Of a DNA stretch of 37,691 nt, positions 30,303 to 37,691 are shown piece by piece. The DNA is from CAJBLF01 sp041663325 (lineage in GTDB: Bacteria > Patescibacteriota > Gracilibacteria > Absconditabacterales > Absconditicoccaceae): the NCBI GenBank assembly GCA_041663325.1, contig JBAZRN010000011.1, forward strand, positions 1 through 37,691, given 5' to 3'. Every line of letters begins with the position of its first letter. Within the stretch, counting starts at the first letter, position 1. Under the pieces are notes generated by a model. The model made no database searches. It saw only the letters and a program-made list of their open reading frames with translations, and had not been told where the DNA came from. Both the position numbers and the translations under genes were made by a program.

Positions 30303-30376
30303 AAAAAATTAAAATAAATTAAAATAAATTAAAATAAATTAAAATAAAATAAAATAAATTAAATTAAGATAAAATT
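30303..30376. repeat. A/T-rich low-complexity tandem repeat
   Basis: The unit AAATTAAAATA repeats about six times with small changes. Similar sequence follows the palindromic repeat at 25020. Confidence 0.75.
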
Positions 30377-30394
30377 TATTCACTATTATTGACC

Positions 30395-31537
30395 ATGATC
30401 AAAACTTCCATACTCGACGCCACCAAACTCCAATCTTTCACCAAAGCTCACAAACTCCAGCCATTCAGAGTTAAACAAATTTATCAGGAAATATTCAAAA
30501 ATCAGAATATAAATTTTGCTGATATGACGACGCTTTCCAAAGATCTGAGAGAGGATTTGGACAAGGAATTTTCTGTCGTTACATTGAAGGTAGACAAAAT
30601 TCTTGAAGACGAAACATCGACAAAAATCTGATTTCAAACACACGATGGGTTTATGATCGAAGCGGTAATCCTTTATCATCGACATAAAGAAGTAGAAGGT
30701 AGAAAGTATAATGAAAAAGGTAATATTCCACCTTCCACTTCCCACCTTCCACGTGAATTAAGTAGAATAACACTCTGTGTCTCGTCACAAGTCTGATGTC
30801 CTATGGGATGTTTGTTTTGTGTGACCGGGAAACTTGGCTTCAAAAGAAACCTTACGCGAGATGAAATGATTTCTCAAATATTTTACGCCAATAATTATAT
30901 AAAAAATAAATTCGGCAAGCAAGAAGACGGAAGTTTATACGGGGTAAGAAATGTTGTTTTTATGGGGATGGGTGAACCGTTATTGAATTACGAAAACGTC
31001 AAAAAAGCTATCGAGATTATGCTGAGACAAGAAGCTGGATTTTCATTATCCAGAAGACATATTACTATTTCCACCGCAGGAATAATTCCGTGAATCAGAC
31101 AATTGATAAAAGATGAAATCCCCGTGAAATTAGCTATTTCACTGCATGCACCAAATCAAGCATTGCGTGACAAACTTATGCCCATTGCAAAAGCATATCC
31201 CCTCGAAGCATTGAATAAAGCTCTCAGTGAATACGTAAAAGCCTCAGACAATAGAATCTTTTACGAATATATTATGATCAAAAATGTGACCGATAAACCT
31301 GAGCTTGCAAAAGAATTAGTCACTATGCTCAGAAAAAAACTCGCTCATGTAAACTTGATACCTTACAATACCAACCCTGCGATCAACTTGATAGAAAGCG
31401 ATACGGCAGCCATTCAGTCCTTCAAAAAAATATTGGAAGAGGGAGGTCTTACCGTAACTGTTAGAGATAGCCTAGGAAGAAGTATGAAATGAGCTTGCGG
31501 TCAGTTAGGATATGAAAAATTAGTGAAAAGTGAATAA
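30395..31537 (+). CDS. rlmN: 23S rRNA (adenine2503-C2)-methyltransferase RlmN
   Basis: Radical-SAM enzyme that methylates A2503 of 23S rRNA and A37 of some tRNAs. The 380-residue protein has the N-terminal helical domain, then the cluster motif CPMGCLFC (Cys135, 139 and 142). It continues with FMGMGEPLLNYENV, HITISTAGIIPGI, LAISLHAPNQALR and the conserved C-terminal SLGRSMKGACGQL, whose Cys is the catalytic methyl carrier. Four glycines are TGA, among them the one before CPMG and the last in KGACG. Residues about 95-123 form an insertion not usual in RlmN, encoded by a palindromic stretch. An upstream TTG at 30389 is also in frame, but the ATG at 30395 fits better. Confidence 0.96.
30692..30752. 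repeat. Palindromic in-frame insertion inside rlmN
   Basis: Sixteen-base arms (30692-30707 and 30737-30752) match at 13 of 16 positions as an inverted repeat with a 29-base centre. The reading frame passes through, adding Lys/Glu-rich then Pro/Ser-rich residues just before the radical-SAM motif. Confidence 0.6.
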
Positions 31538-31574
31538 TGAATAGTGAAAAGTGTAGGAACTATCTTTGTATAAT

Positions 31575-31649
31575 CTATTGCAAATTACGATAGTTTACAA
31601 AAAAACCATTCCATCGTTTATCACTTTTAGTTTTTCGTTATTAGTTAAT
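31575..31649. repeat. 75-bp dispersed intergenic repeat, copy B
   Basis: Partner of 9636-9710 with 56 of 75 identical positions and no gaps. It sits between the convergent rlmN and lipoprotein genes. Confidence 0.6.
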
Positions 31650-31651
31650 CT

Positions 31652-32287
31652 TTATATAGTCCGTTGTCCGTGAACAATTCAAATAAGATATCGTTGTCCG
31701 TTCGTATTTTCAAATATCAGATATAAGCTTTTTCGATCCATGCCTTCATATTGCGGGTCTATTTGAGAAAAATGGTATTCCACAATATAATTTCCAGAAT
31801 ATACATCGAAGATATTATTGATAACATTTCCTCTCTCGAATTTTTTATTATGATATATTTCAGGCGCTGTAACAAAGTCTGCATCGTAGACAAATTTTTC
31901 AAAATATTGTCCGATTCCCAAGTCGATCGGTTCTCCTGAGCCATCATATGCTCACCACGTGAATGACCTAGAAAGCGCTAGTCCATTATATACTTCGTCA
32001 GTACTGAGAACAATATCTGTTGTTATGTTTACATGTTCATAGGGAGAAAAACGAAGTCATTGTGGTCCGACAAATGTCGAAAGTGTCAGTAAATCATTAT
32101 TTTTTAATGCGAGCAAAACCGTATTCATAGCACCACTGAGATCACTATGATCAATAGTTCATGAAGTAGATCAGCAAGCAAAACTACCTGAATTGATGAG
32201 ACATACATCTGCTGTTTTTTGTTTGCCGCAACCAGCAAACAAAAGCGTCAAAGAAATTATAGAAACAAGAATAAAAATATTTTTCAT
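31652..32287 (-). CDS. Probable lipoprotein (211 aa)
   Basis: A 211-residue exported protein. The signal peptide ends in the lipobox LFAGC, with Cys20 as the lipidation site, so the mature protein should be membrane-anchored on the outside. The mature part begins with a Ser/Thr-rich linker. It then has a helical-beta domain of about 170 residues (LSGAMNTVLLALKNNDLLTL, RFSPYEHVNI, NNIFDVYSGNYIVEYHF, MDRKSLYLIFE). This resembles the general build of small NTF2-like or DUF lipoproteins with no catalytic motif. Its function is unknown. It starts 53 bp after the small membrane protein at 32341 and is likely co-transcribed with it. Confidence 0.82.
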
Positions 32288-32340
32288 GAAAAAAATATCT
32301 ACATGATAAAAAATTAATCTATGAATTTAGTCAGTTAATG

Positions 32341-32604
32341 TTATTTCATTTTTTTCTGGAAATATCCTACCAATCGAGTGACGATAAATCATCCAACGAA
32401 TGCATCGATGAATCCTCGCAAAAGTCCAATGAACGCTCCGAGCAATGTTGGCGCATATCCAATATAAAACGTGCTCATAAAGCTGACAAAAATTCTGCAG
32501 TATCCCCACAATCAAGCAGTGATTGCAAAAATGAATAACCCAATTCCAAAATAGATACCAAGAGAAAGTCATACAGCGACGGGTGTTTTTAGACTTGATT
32601 TCAT
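32341..32604 (-). CDS. Small two-span membrane protein (87 aa)
   Basis: An 87-residue protein with a hydrophobic segment at about 9-33 (VAVGLSLGIYFGIGLFIFAI) and a Gly-rich second one at about 50-78 (LLGAFIGLLRGFIDAFVGG), ending in a basic tail. Proteins of this kind in candidate-phyla genomes are often labelled holin-like, but nothing here points to a phage. It probably heads a two-gene unit with the lipoprotein. Confidence 0.75.
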
Positions 32605-32761
32605 AGAGACAGGTAAAAGGATAAAAGGAACTAGGGACGAGAAAAATCCCTTATTACTTTTAATATAACAAATGTTTCCGTTATTACAAATAGTTATTTT
32701 TCATTGAAAGTAATGGTTACTTTGATATAAGTTTTTATCTTTATATTTTTATATCTTCTTT

Positions 32762-33313
32762 ATGAATATGGAAGAAGTTGCTGCGCAAACAATCACTCAA
32801 CAAAAAATATTGCCGTGGCGAGCAAGTTTGTGACTCCGTATTACACCTATAATTAAAATATTTTTATATCTGATTCCTTTATTCGCCGTTCCGTTTTTTC
32901 TTTGAGGACCACAATTACTCGTGGGGAGTATTGTAAATCTTCTGCTTATTCTTGTTGCGCTAAAATATAAAAATTACGCTATGATTATTCCGATGGTCAT
33001 GCTTCCAAGCATCGCTACTTCATTGAGAGGATTGGTGTTTTGACCGTTCACGATTTTTCTTGTGTATATGATGCCAGCTATTTGGCTCGGAAATTTTATT
33101 CTCGTCTATGTCATACAACACATCAAAACTCAGCGATTAGGCATTCTCGTCTGATGAATTTTGAAAACGATATTCCTTTTCCTCATCGCATATATCTTAA
33201 TTAAACTCTGAGTATTGCCTGCGATATTTCTCAAGGCGATGGGAATATTCCAGCTTATTACCGTGATGATAGCGGGAGTCATCTATACAAGTTTTATCAA
33301 ATTATTTAAATAA
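32762..33313 (+). CDS. Conserved membrane protein (183 aa)
   Basis: A 183-residue protein with about five membrane segments. Landmarks are GGPQLLVGSIVN near residue 50, an intramembrane MLPSIATSLRGLVFGP, and PAIWLGNFILVY. The pattern resembles ECF-type transporter substrate subunits and a widespread candidate-phyla membrane family often mislabelled in databases; it has no metal-binding cysteines. TGA codes the glycine of GGPQ and several others. It overlaps the next gene by one base, so the two are translated together. Substrate and partners are unknown. Confidence 0.8.
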
Positions 33314-33684
33314 TGAAAAAATGAAAATGATTTTTTTACTGGTTTCCTAGGATCGCAGGAATCGTATTCATCCTCTTCATCAGCATGTTCGCTTTGGATA
33401 TATTCTGAAATGGATATACATTTTGGCAGACGGTAGTATGACTATTTATGCACTTAATTCCTTCATTTGTTTTAGCAATCGTGCTTATCATTAGTCGAAA
33501 ATATGACCTGATCTGAGCTATCGCCTTTACGCTTGCAGGACTGGCATATATCATCGTGACATTGGGTAAGGTAGAATGGTACATTGCAATATCTTGGTCG
33601 TTAATCATTGCATGACCAGCAATATGTATCGGAATATGTTTTTTAGTTCGTCGATTGCATCTCAGGAAAAAAGTAGTATATTAG
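33313..33684 (+). CDS. Conserved membrane protein (123 aa)
   Basis: A 123-residue protein with four membrane segments. It starts KKGKGFFYWFPRIAGIVFILFISMFALDIF and has LFMHLIPSFVLAIVLII and LIIAGPAICIG further on. This order (Pro-Arg before segment 1, LD.F, MHL.PS) matches a small conserved family of unknown function (DUF7670-like). The start codon shares a base with the stop of the gene before (TAATG), so translational coupling is likely and the two products may act together. Confidence 0.78.
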
Positions 33685-33769
33685 GAAGAAAAGTTAGTAT
33701 TGACTTTATCATATAAATAGATATAAATGACAAAAACAAAAAACAATATTCACTAAAAAAATAAAAAAT

Positions 33770-34198
33770 ATGAAAACAAAACAAGAACATGCAACAGCTT
33801 ATCAACAGCTGTTTGTCTTTTGGAAAAAATTCTTGCCTATGATATGTATAGTAGAAACTATTATCATATTACTTGCCATCTTATCAGCAATATTTTTGTA
33901 TGGCATACAACCATGGGGCAACTACTTAGTTATGATTGTCTTGGGCATACTCTTATCATGGGTAATCGTTTCCGAACCTGCAAAAATTAATAATGAGCGA
34001 AAAAATGTCTGGGAAAAAATTGCCTCACTGAAAACAAAAGTTGAGGAAGCCCAAAAGCTCTATGAGCAAAACACGAAGGAGTTATCTCCTATCGATTTCA
34101 CTGCAGACCATCTGGATAGTTTAAACACATTAAAAGATCTGCAAAATAAGTTATATAAAAAACAGGCTTACTTCCAAATGATCGGAGGCATTGAATAG
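33770..34198 (+). CDS. Membrane protein with coiled-coil tail (142 aa)
   Basis: A 142-residue protein with two membrane segments (about 24-44, PMICIVETIIILLAILSAIF, and 50-66) and a cytoplasmic coiled coil (KNVWEKIASLKTKVEEAQKL). The C-terminus is helical. It has five glycines and no TGA. No family is recognised. The promoter region upstream is short, and a terminator stands about 80 bp after the stop. Confidence 0.78.
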   Translation: MKTKQEHATAYQQLFVFWKKFLPMICIVETIIILLAILSAIFLYGIQPWGNYLVMIVLGILLSWVIVSEPAKINNERKNVWEKIASLKTKVEEAQKLYEQNTKELSPIDFTADHLDSLNTLKDLQNKLYKKQAYFQMIGGIE

Positions 34199-34278
34199 AA
34201 AATATCGTTCCTGAACTATGTGGCAATCCCGATATGTAGGATAATTGCTACAAATCTTAATCATTCTTATCAATGCTG

Positions 34279-34307
34279 AGTTCCGATTTTTATCGGGACT
34301 TTTTTTT
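34279..34307 (+). terminator. Terminator after the 33.8-kb gene
   Basis: AGTTCCGA and TCGGGACT arms (one G-T pair) with a six-base loop, then eight T. Confidence 0.85.
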
Positions 34308-34429
34308 GAAAATGAAAAAAACAACCCCGAAGCTTCGTGAGTGGAATAATTGTTCGCAACTGAGTTTAATATGGATGTTGTATAATTAATAAATGAATTT
34401 CAAATGCAATTATAACAAAAGATTCATGA

Positions 34430-34564
34430 ATGCTCTTGCAAAATTTGTTAAAAAATGGATACTTCAGTATTAAGGCAATATCTAAAAAATTTGATATAGA
34501 TATAAATATATTGAATGGCTTCTTTAATATATTATTAAACAAAAATTTTATCAAAATAATGTAA
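34430..34564 (+). CDS. Small possible winged-helix protein upstream of the HExxH gene
   Basis: A 44-residue reading frame, MLLQNLLKNGYFSIKAISKK start, ending KNFIKIM. The order helix, FSIKAISKKF, helix DINILNGFFNILL, then NKNFIKI looks like a helix-turn-helix with a following wing. The frame is open further upstream but lacks an ATG there. It stops 4 bp before the next gene, which suggests translational coupling. Short length keeps the call tentative. Confidence 0.4.
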   Translation: MLLQNLLKNGYFSIKAISKKFDIDINILNGFFNILLNKNFIKIM

Positions 34565-34568
34565 TTGT

Positions 34569-35456
34569 ATGATTATTGAAATAAAAATTGACAAAAAGTT
34601 AGACATAGACTCGTTTTATGAAAATATTTTTGGTGAAAATTATATAAAAAAATGGGGGCACATCAAAAAAGCGATATTTCACTGGTATCCTCAATTAGAA
34701 GAAAAATTAAATGATATAGTAGATACAGAGATAAGAAAAAAAATAATACATGATTATGTTGATAATATGTATCAAAAATATGATGTAAAATTACAAGCCA
34801 TTACGGAAAATATGAAATTATTATTTGAGAATAATATAAGAAAAATTGCTGATGGATTATCTACAACCATGGATTTCAGCCATGAAGATATACCACACAT
34901 GATCATTGTGCCTAGTTTAAAACCAAATTCAACTTTTTGAACAGAGGTAGTTAGTCTTTCTATCGCTCTTGAAGTTTTTAAAAATAAAGCAAATCCATAT
35001 ATAGATATATTTATTCATGAAATAACACATATTATATGGAATCAGAAAATATGAGAAATTTATAATGCTGTTTGAGCCCTGTGATCATTAGCTCATGAAG
35101 ATTTAAAAGAAATAGTCGCCCCTGTTATCATAAGAGATCCTTGCTTCAAAAACATGATACAATCTGAATATATGAAAAATGCTAATGAGAAACAGCAATT
35201 ATTAAATATTAGTATTGACTGAATCCAATACAATATAATAGATTATTTTGAATCGCTCTATAAAAATATGAGAAAAGAATCAAAAGGTTTTAAAGAAATA
35301 ATGGAAGTATTCGTAAAATTATTTTTAAAAATAGAGGATCAAATAGTTAGAAAGCATGCTATATATAATGAATTTGGGTTTTCATCTAAAGATAAAGAAA
35401 TATCATTAAAAAATTTAAAGGAAAAATGATATTTAGATCCGATTATTCTTTTATAA
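34569..35456 (+). CDS. HExxH zinc-metallopeptidase-like protein
   Basis: A 295-residue cytoplasmic protein with a zincin motif HEITH at 150-154 (FIHEITHIIWN), where both His and the Glu would bind zinc and act as general base. A further Glu (about 181, in HEDLKEIVAP) could be the third ligand, as in gluzincins. The N-terminal 110 residues are helical and charged (HDYVDNMYQKYDVKLQAITENM). No signal peptide is present. It resembles no named family I can state. Four glycines in the middle (IGEIY, AVGALG) are TGA. The small helix-turn-helix-like ORF just upstream recalls regulator-protease pairs, but that link is speculative. Confidence 0.7.
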
Positions 35457-35457
35457 T

Positions 35458-35509
35458 AAAAAAGCCGAGATATAAAGCCACAGATTAGTCTTTAGAATTA
35501 TAAACTCGG
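35458..35509 (-). terminator. Terminator of the methyltransferase gene
   Basis: CCGAG plus TATAA and TTATA plus CTCGG arms around a loop of about 22 bases. On the minus strand they are followed by six T. Confidence 0.55.
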
Positions 35510-35534
35510 GGCACAGCAACAGAGTTGTGAACTA

Positions 35535-36140
35535 TTATAGTTTTTTGGCTATTATCCAAATAGCTGAATGTTGATGTTCTCCAATCACTGGGAGATGATT
35601 TTCTTTAATTATTCCGTTTTCTTGGTATACTATATTATATCATTTTAGGCTTTCTTTAATTTCTGATTTGTTTACTAACACTAATTTTTCGGTTCCGTGA
35701 TTTGATGGTAATGGTAAGGTATCCGTTAGACAAGTAAAAAAAAGATATCATCATTGCTTTAGGCAATCTTGTATTATTTTATTTATTGTTATTCTATTCT
35801 TAGTATCCAAACAATGATAAACGCCATACGATATAATGGCGTCAAAATGGTCGTCAGAAGTAAAATTCTTAATACTTTCGGTCATATATTTTCATTTTGG
35901 CATGGTGTGATTAATCTCAAAACGATTGTTTAATCACTGTATAGCGAATGAAGATGAGTCAAATCAAACAACATCAAATCATTTGTGTTCTAAGTATAAA
36001 GCATTTTTTCCATCTCAACATCAAATGTCTAAGACTTTTCATGTAGAGATATATTCGGTTATCTTTTTTACTAATCTTCAAGGATTTTCTCATCGTAAAA
36101 TATTATTGTCTCTGGATTTGTAGAGTAAATCGTAGTTTAT
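35535..36140 (-). CDS. SAM-dependent methyltransferase (TehB-like), no standard start codon
   Basis: A class I methyltransferase of about 201 residues, TehB/thiopurine-like in style. The landmarks are NYDLLYKSRDNN at the N-terminus, GKVLDIGCGDGKNALYLEHKG (SAM loop, motif I), VVGFDSSSFAIQGL, FDAIISYGVYHCLD (motif after the substrate helix), and GGYLFFTCLT. It ends with IWIIAKKL. Both glycines of DIGCGDG are TGA. The reading frame has no ATG, GTG or TTG before the domain. An ATA at 36138-36140 stands exactly where homologues begin (M-NYD), so I use it as the start. It may be a non-canonical start, a recent start-codon mutation, or a sequence error. Substrate unknown. Confidence 0.75.
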
Positions 36141-36164
36141 GATTACGTATACTTATAAATAACT

Positions 36165-36251
36165 CGGAAGATGGGGGATTCGAACCCCCGGTTCGGTTGC
36201 CCGAACGCACCGTTTCCAACGGTGTGCTTTAGACCACTCAGCCAACCTTCC
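36165..36251 (-). tRNA. tRNA-Ser (GGA)
   Basis: Class II tRNA of 87 bases with the discriminator base, no CCA encoded. The acceptor arm GGAAGGT pairs with ATCTTCC, the anticodon loop TTGGAAA gives anticodon GGA, a long variable arm (GTTCGGGCAACCGAAC) follows, and the T arm is GGGGG-TTCGAAT-CCCCC. It lies between the methyltransferase and glmS. Confidence 0.96.
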
Positions 36252-36312
36252 ATGAAGAGAATGAATAATTAATAATGTATAATTAATAATGTCGGAAGCT
36301 TTTCGCTTTAAA

Positions 36313-37691
36313 CTATTTTACAGTAACAGACTTAGCTAAATTTCTTGGTTTATCAATATCTTTGCCGAGAATATCAGCGACGTGGTAAGCAAGCAGTTGT
36401 CCAACGATAGCAGTCAAAAAGGGATAGATCTCATCAATAGTTGACGGCACTTGAATATTCCAATCGGCGTTGTGAATATCTTTGTCTGATATCGTAATCA
36501 CTTTTCCATCTCTGGCTTTAATCTCTTGGATCGACGAAATATTTTTTTCAAACATCAAATCATTTGGCGCAAAAAGCACACTAGGAATCGTTTTGTCGAT
36601 TAATGCTAGTGGTCCGTGTTTGAGTTCTCAACTAGGATAGCTCTCTGAATGAAGATAGGTTATTTCCTTCAGTTTCAAACTGCTTTCTCTCGCGATAGGA
36701 AGTTGATAATGCCTTCCGAGGAAGAAAAAATTTTTATATTCTGAAATTGCTTCGGCGATTTTTCTGATGTTCGCGGTATCCGCCAAAATATCTTCTATCA
36801 TGACAGGAACCTTACTTAGTTCTATCATGACCTTGTCATACTTCGCTTTGCTGAGTCACCTTTTTTGCCCGAGATATAATGCTAACAATAAAATGCACGT
36901 AATTTGCGCCGTAAATGCTTTAGTAGATGCTACTCAAATTTCTGCTCCGCACCTAGTAAATAATCCATAGTCGGTGAGACGTGAAATAGTAGATCACACA
37001 ACATTGACTATTCAAAACGTATGTCATCACTTCTGTTTGATCAACTTCAAAACTTCTATGCTATCTGCAGTTTCACCAGATTGTGAAATAAAAACATAGA
37101 GCGTATCATCGCTGACTTTGATATTTCTGTATTCATATTCGCTAGAAATTTCACAGCTTGCATCAAGCCCCGCAAGATTTTCCATCCAATAGGTTCCTAG
37201 ACATCATGCGTTATAACTCGTACCGCATCCTACAAAAACTATTTTTTTAAATTGTTCATTTTGCATGCCATGGAAAGCTTCCGCATTCAGAAAATTTCTG
37301 TTGAAATCCGCTCTCCCCTTGAAAATCCTTCTGATTATATTTGGTTGTTCAAAAATTTCTTTGAGCATAAAATGCTTATACGCTCATTTTGATGATGCCA
37401 ATAATTGGATATCCATATCTTCAATTTTTTTCTGAGTAGGGATGCCATTGGACTTTATCTGATAATCATTTCATTTCAAATGCACGATATCGCCATCATC
37501 GAGATAGATGAGTTTATCTGCGTATCCAGCAAGCGCTTGTTTGTCCGAAGAAAAAAAATATTCATTTTTTTTATTATATGCGAAGAGGAGCGGACTTCAT
37601 ATCTTTACCGCAATAATTTCATCTGGCGCGTAGGTCGATACGATAAGTAATGCATATGCTCACCTAATCATTCCAAGTACCTTCTCTACGG
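36313..37691 (-). CDS. glmS: Glucosamine-6-phosphate synthase GlmS, N-terminus outside the window
   Basis: Glutamine-fructose-6-phosphate aminotransferase, first enzyme of UDP-GlcNAc synthesis for cell-wall and surface sugars. About 459 codons are present; the N-terminal glutaminase part is cut by the right edge. Visible pieces include the end of the glutaminase domain (GAYALLIVS, ADKLIYLDDGD), the linker FMLKEIFEQP, and the isomerase domain. The latter has FVGCGTSYNA, ISQSGETADS and VVGSTISRLTD, the second SIS domain with FFLGRHYQLPIARESSLKLKEI and HSESYP, and the end DKPRNLAKSVTVK. Several glycines in these loops are TGA (for example in GIGCGTS-like positions). Confidence 0.97.

Noticed and set aside
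34366..34554. A 62-residue minus-strand frame
   Set aside because: It is antisense to the small ORF before the HExxH gene and shows only AT-rich Ile/Phe/Lys composition; no start signal or family pattern was seen.

Overview
The window comes from a bacterium that reads UGA as glycine (translation table 25), which is established for the candidate phyla Absconditabacteria (SR1) and Gracilibacteria. The sequence shows this directly. With UGA as a stop nearly every gene falls into fragments; with UGA as Gly, invariant glycines are restored. In DnaK the phosphate-loop glycine of the DLGGGTFD motif (TGA at 22622) and both glycines of GGSTRMP (TGA TGA at 23048-23053) are UGA. HicA, RlmN, GlmS, rubrerythrin, a PAP2 phosphatase and a subtilase are restored the same way. 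The DNA is AT-rich with short intergenic spaces. I cannot tell the two phyla apart from this window. All coordinates below use table 25; a 10-N scaffold gap lies at 24333-24342.

Layout. 1-7.4 kb (minus strand): a secreted subtilisin-like protease cut by the window edge, an S-layer-homology-type (SLH-type) protein and a 1283-residue Ig-like repeat surface protein. 7.7-10.6 kb: rubrerythrin, a frameshifted RecB-type PD-(D/E)XK nuclease, a RelE/ParE-like toxin-antitoxin pair and a small hypothetical. 10.7-13.7 kb and 17.8-20.7 kb: two diverged copies of a two-gene surface cassette, each a protein with 14-residue YadA-head-like repeats followed by a large exported protein with an SLH-type end. 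Between the copies lie hicBA, a polytopic GT-C-like membrane protein and a TPR membrane protein. 20.9-28.4 kb: a GT2 glycosyltransferase, dnaK, a coiled-coil protein interrupted by the gap, a PAP2 phosphatase, membrane proteins and a KAS III (FabH-like) gene with no UGA codon. 28.6-31.5 kb: two rRNA methyltransferase genes (RlmL/YpsC-like and RlmN) bracketing a DUF559 endonuclease gene that lies between GC-rich palindromic repeats. 31.6-36.1 kb: a lipoprotein, several small membrane proteins, a small possible helix-turn-helix ORF coupled to an HExxH protein, and a SAM methyltransferase without a normal start codon. 36.2 kb to the end: tRNA-Ser(GGA) and glmS, cut by the right edge.

How it fits together. 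Much of the left 21 kb is cell-surface biology: exported proteins with polyglycine linkers, a shared Ser-rich Tyr-Asp-Cys motif and SLH-type ends, probably displayed on the envelope, with glycosyltransferases nearby that could decorate them. The right part is mainly housekeeping (protein folding, rRNA modification, amino-sugar synthesis) interspersed with small mobile-looking repeats. No transposase, integrase, phage structural gene, rRNA or CRISPR array was seen.
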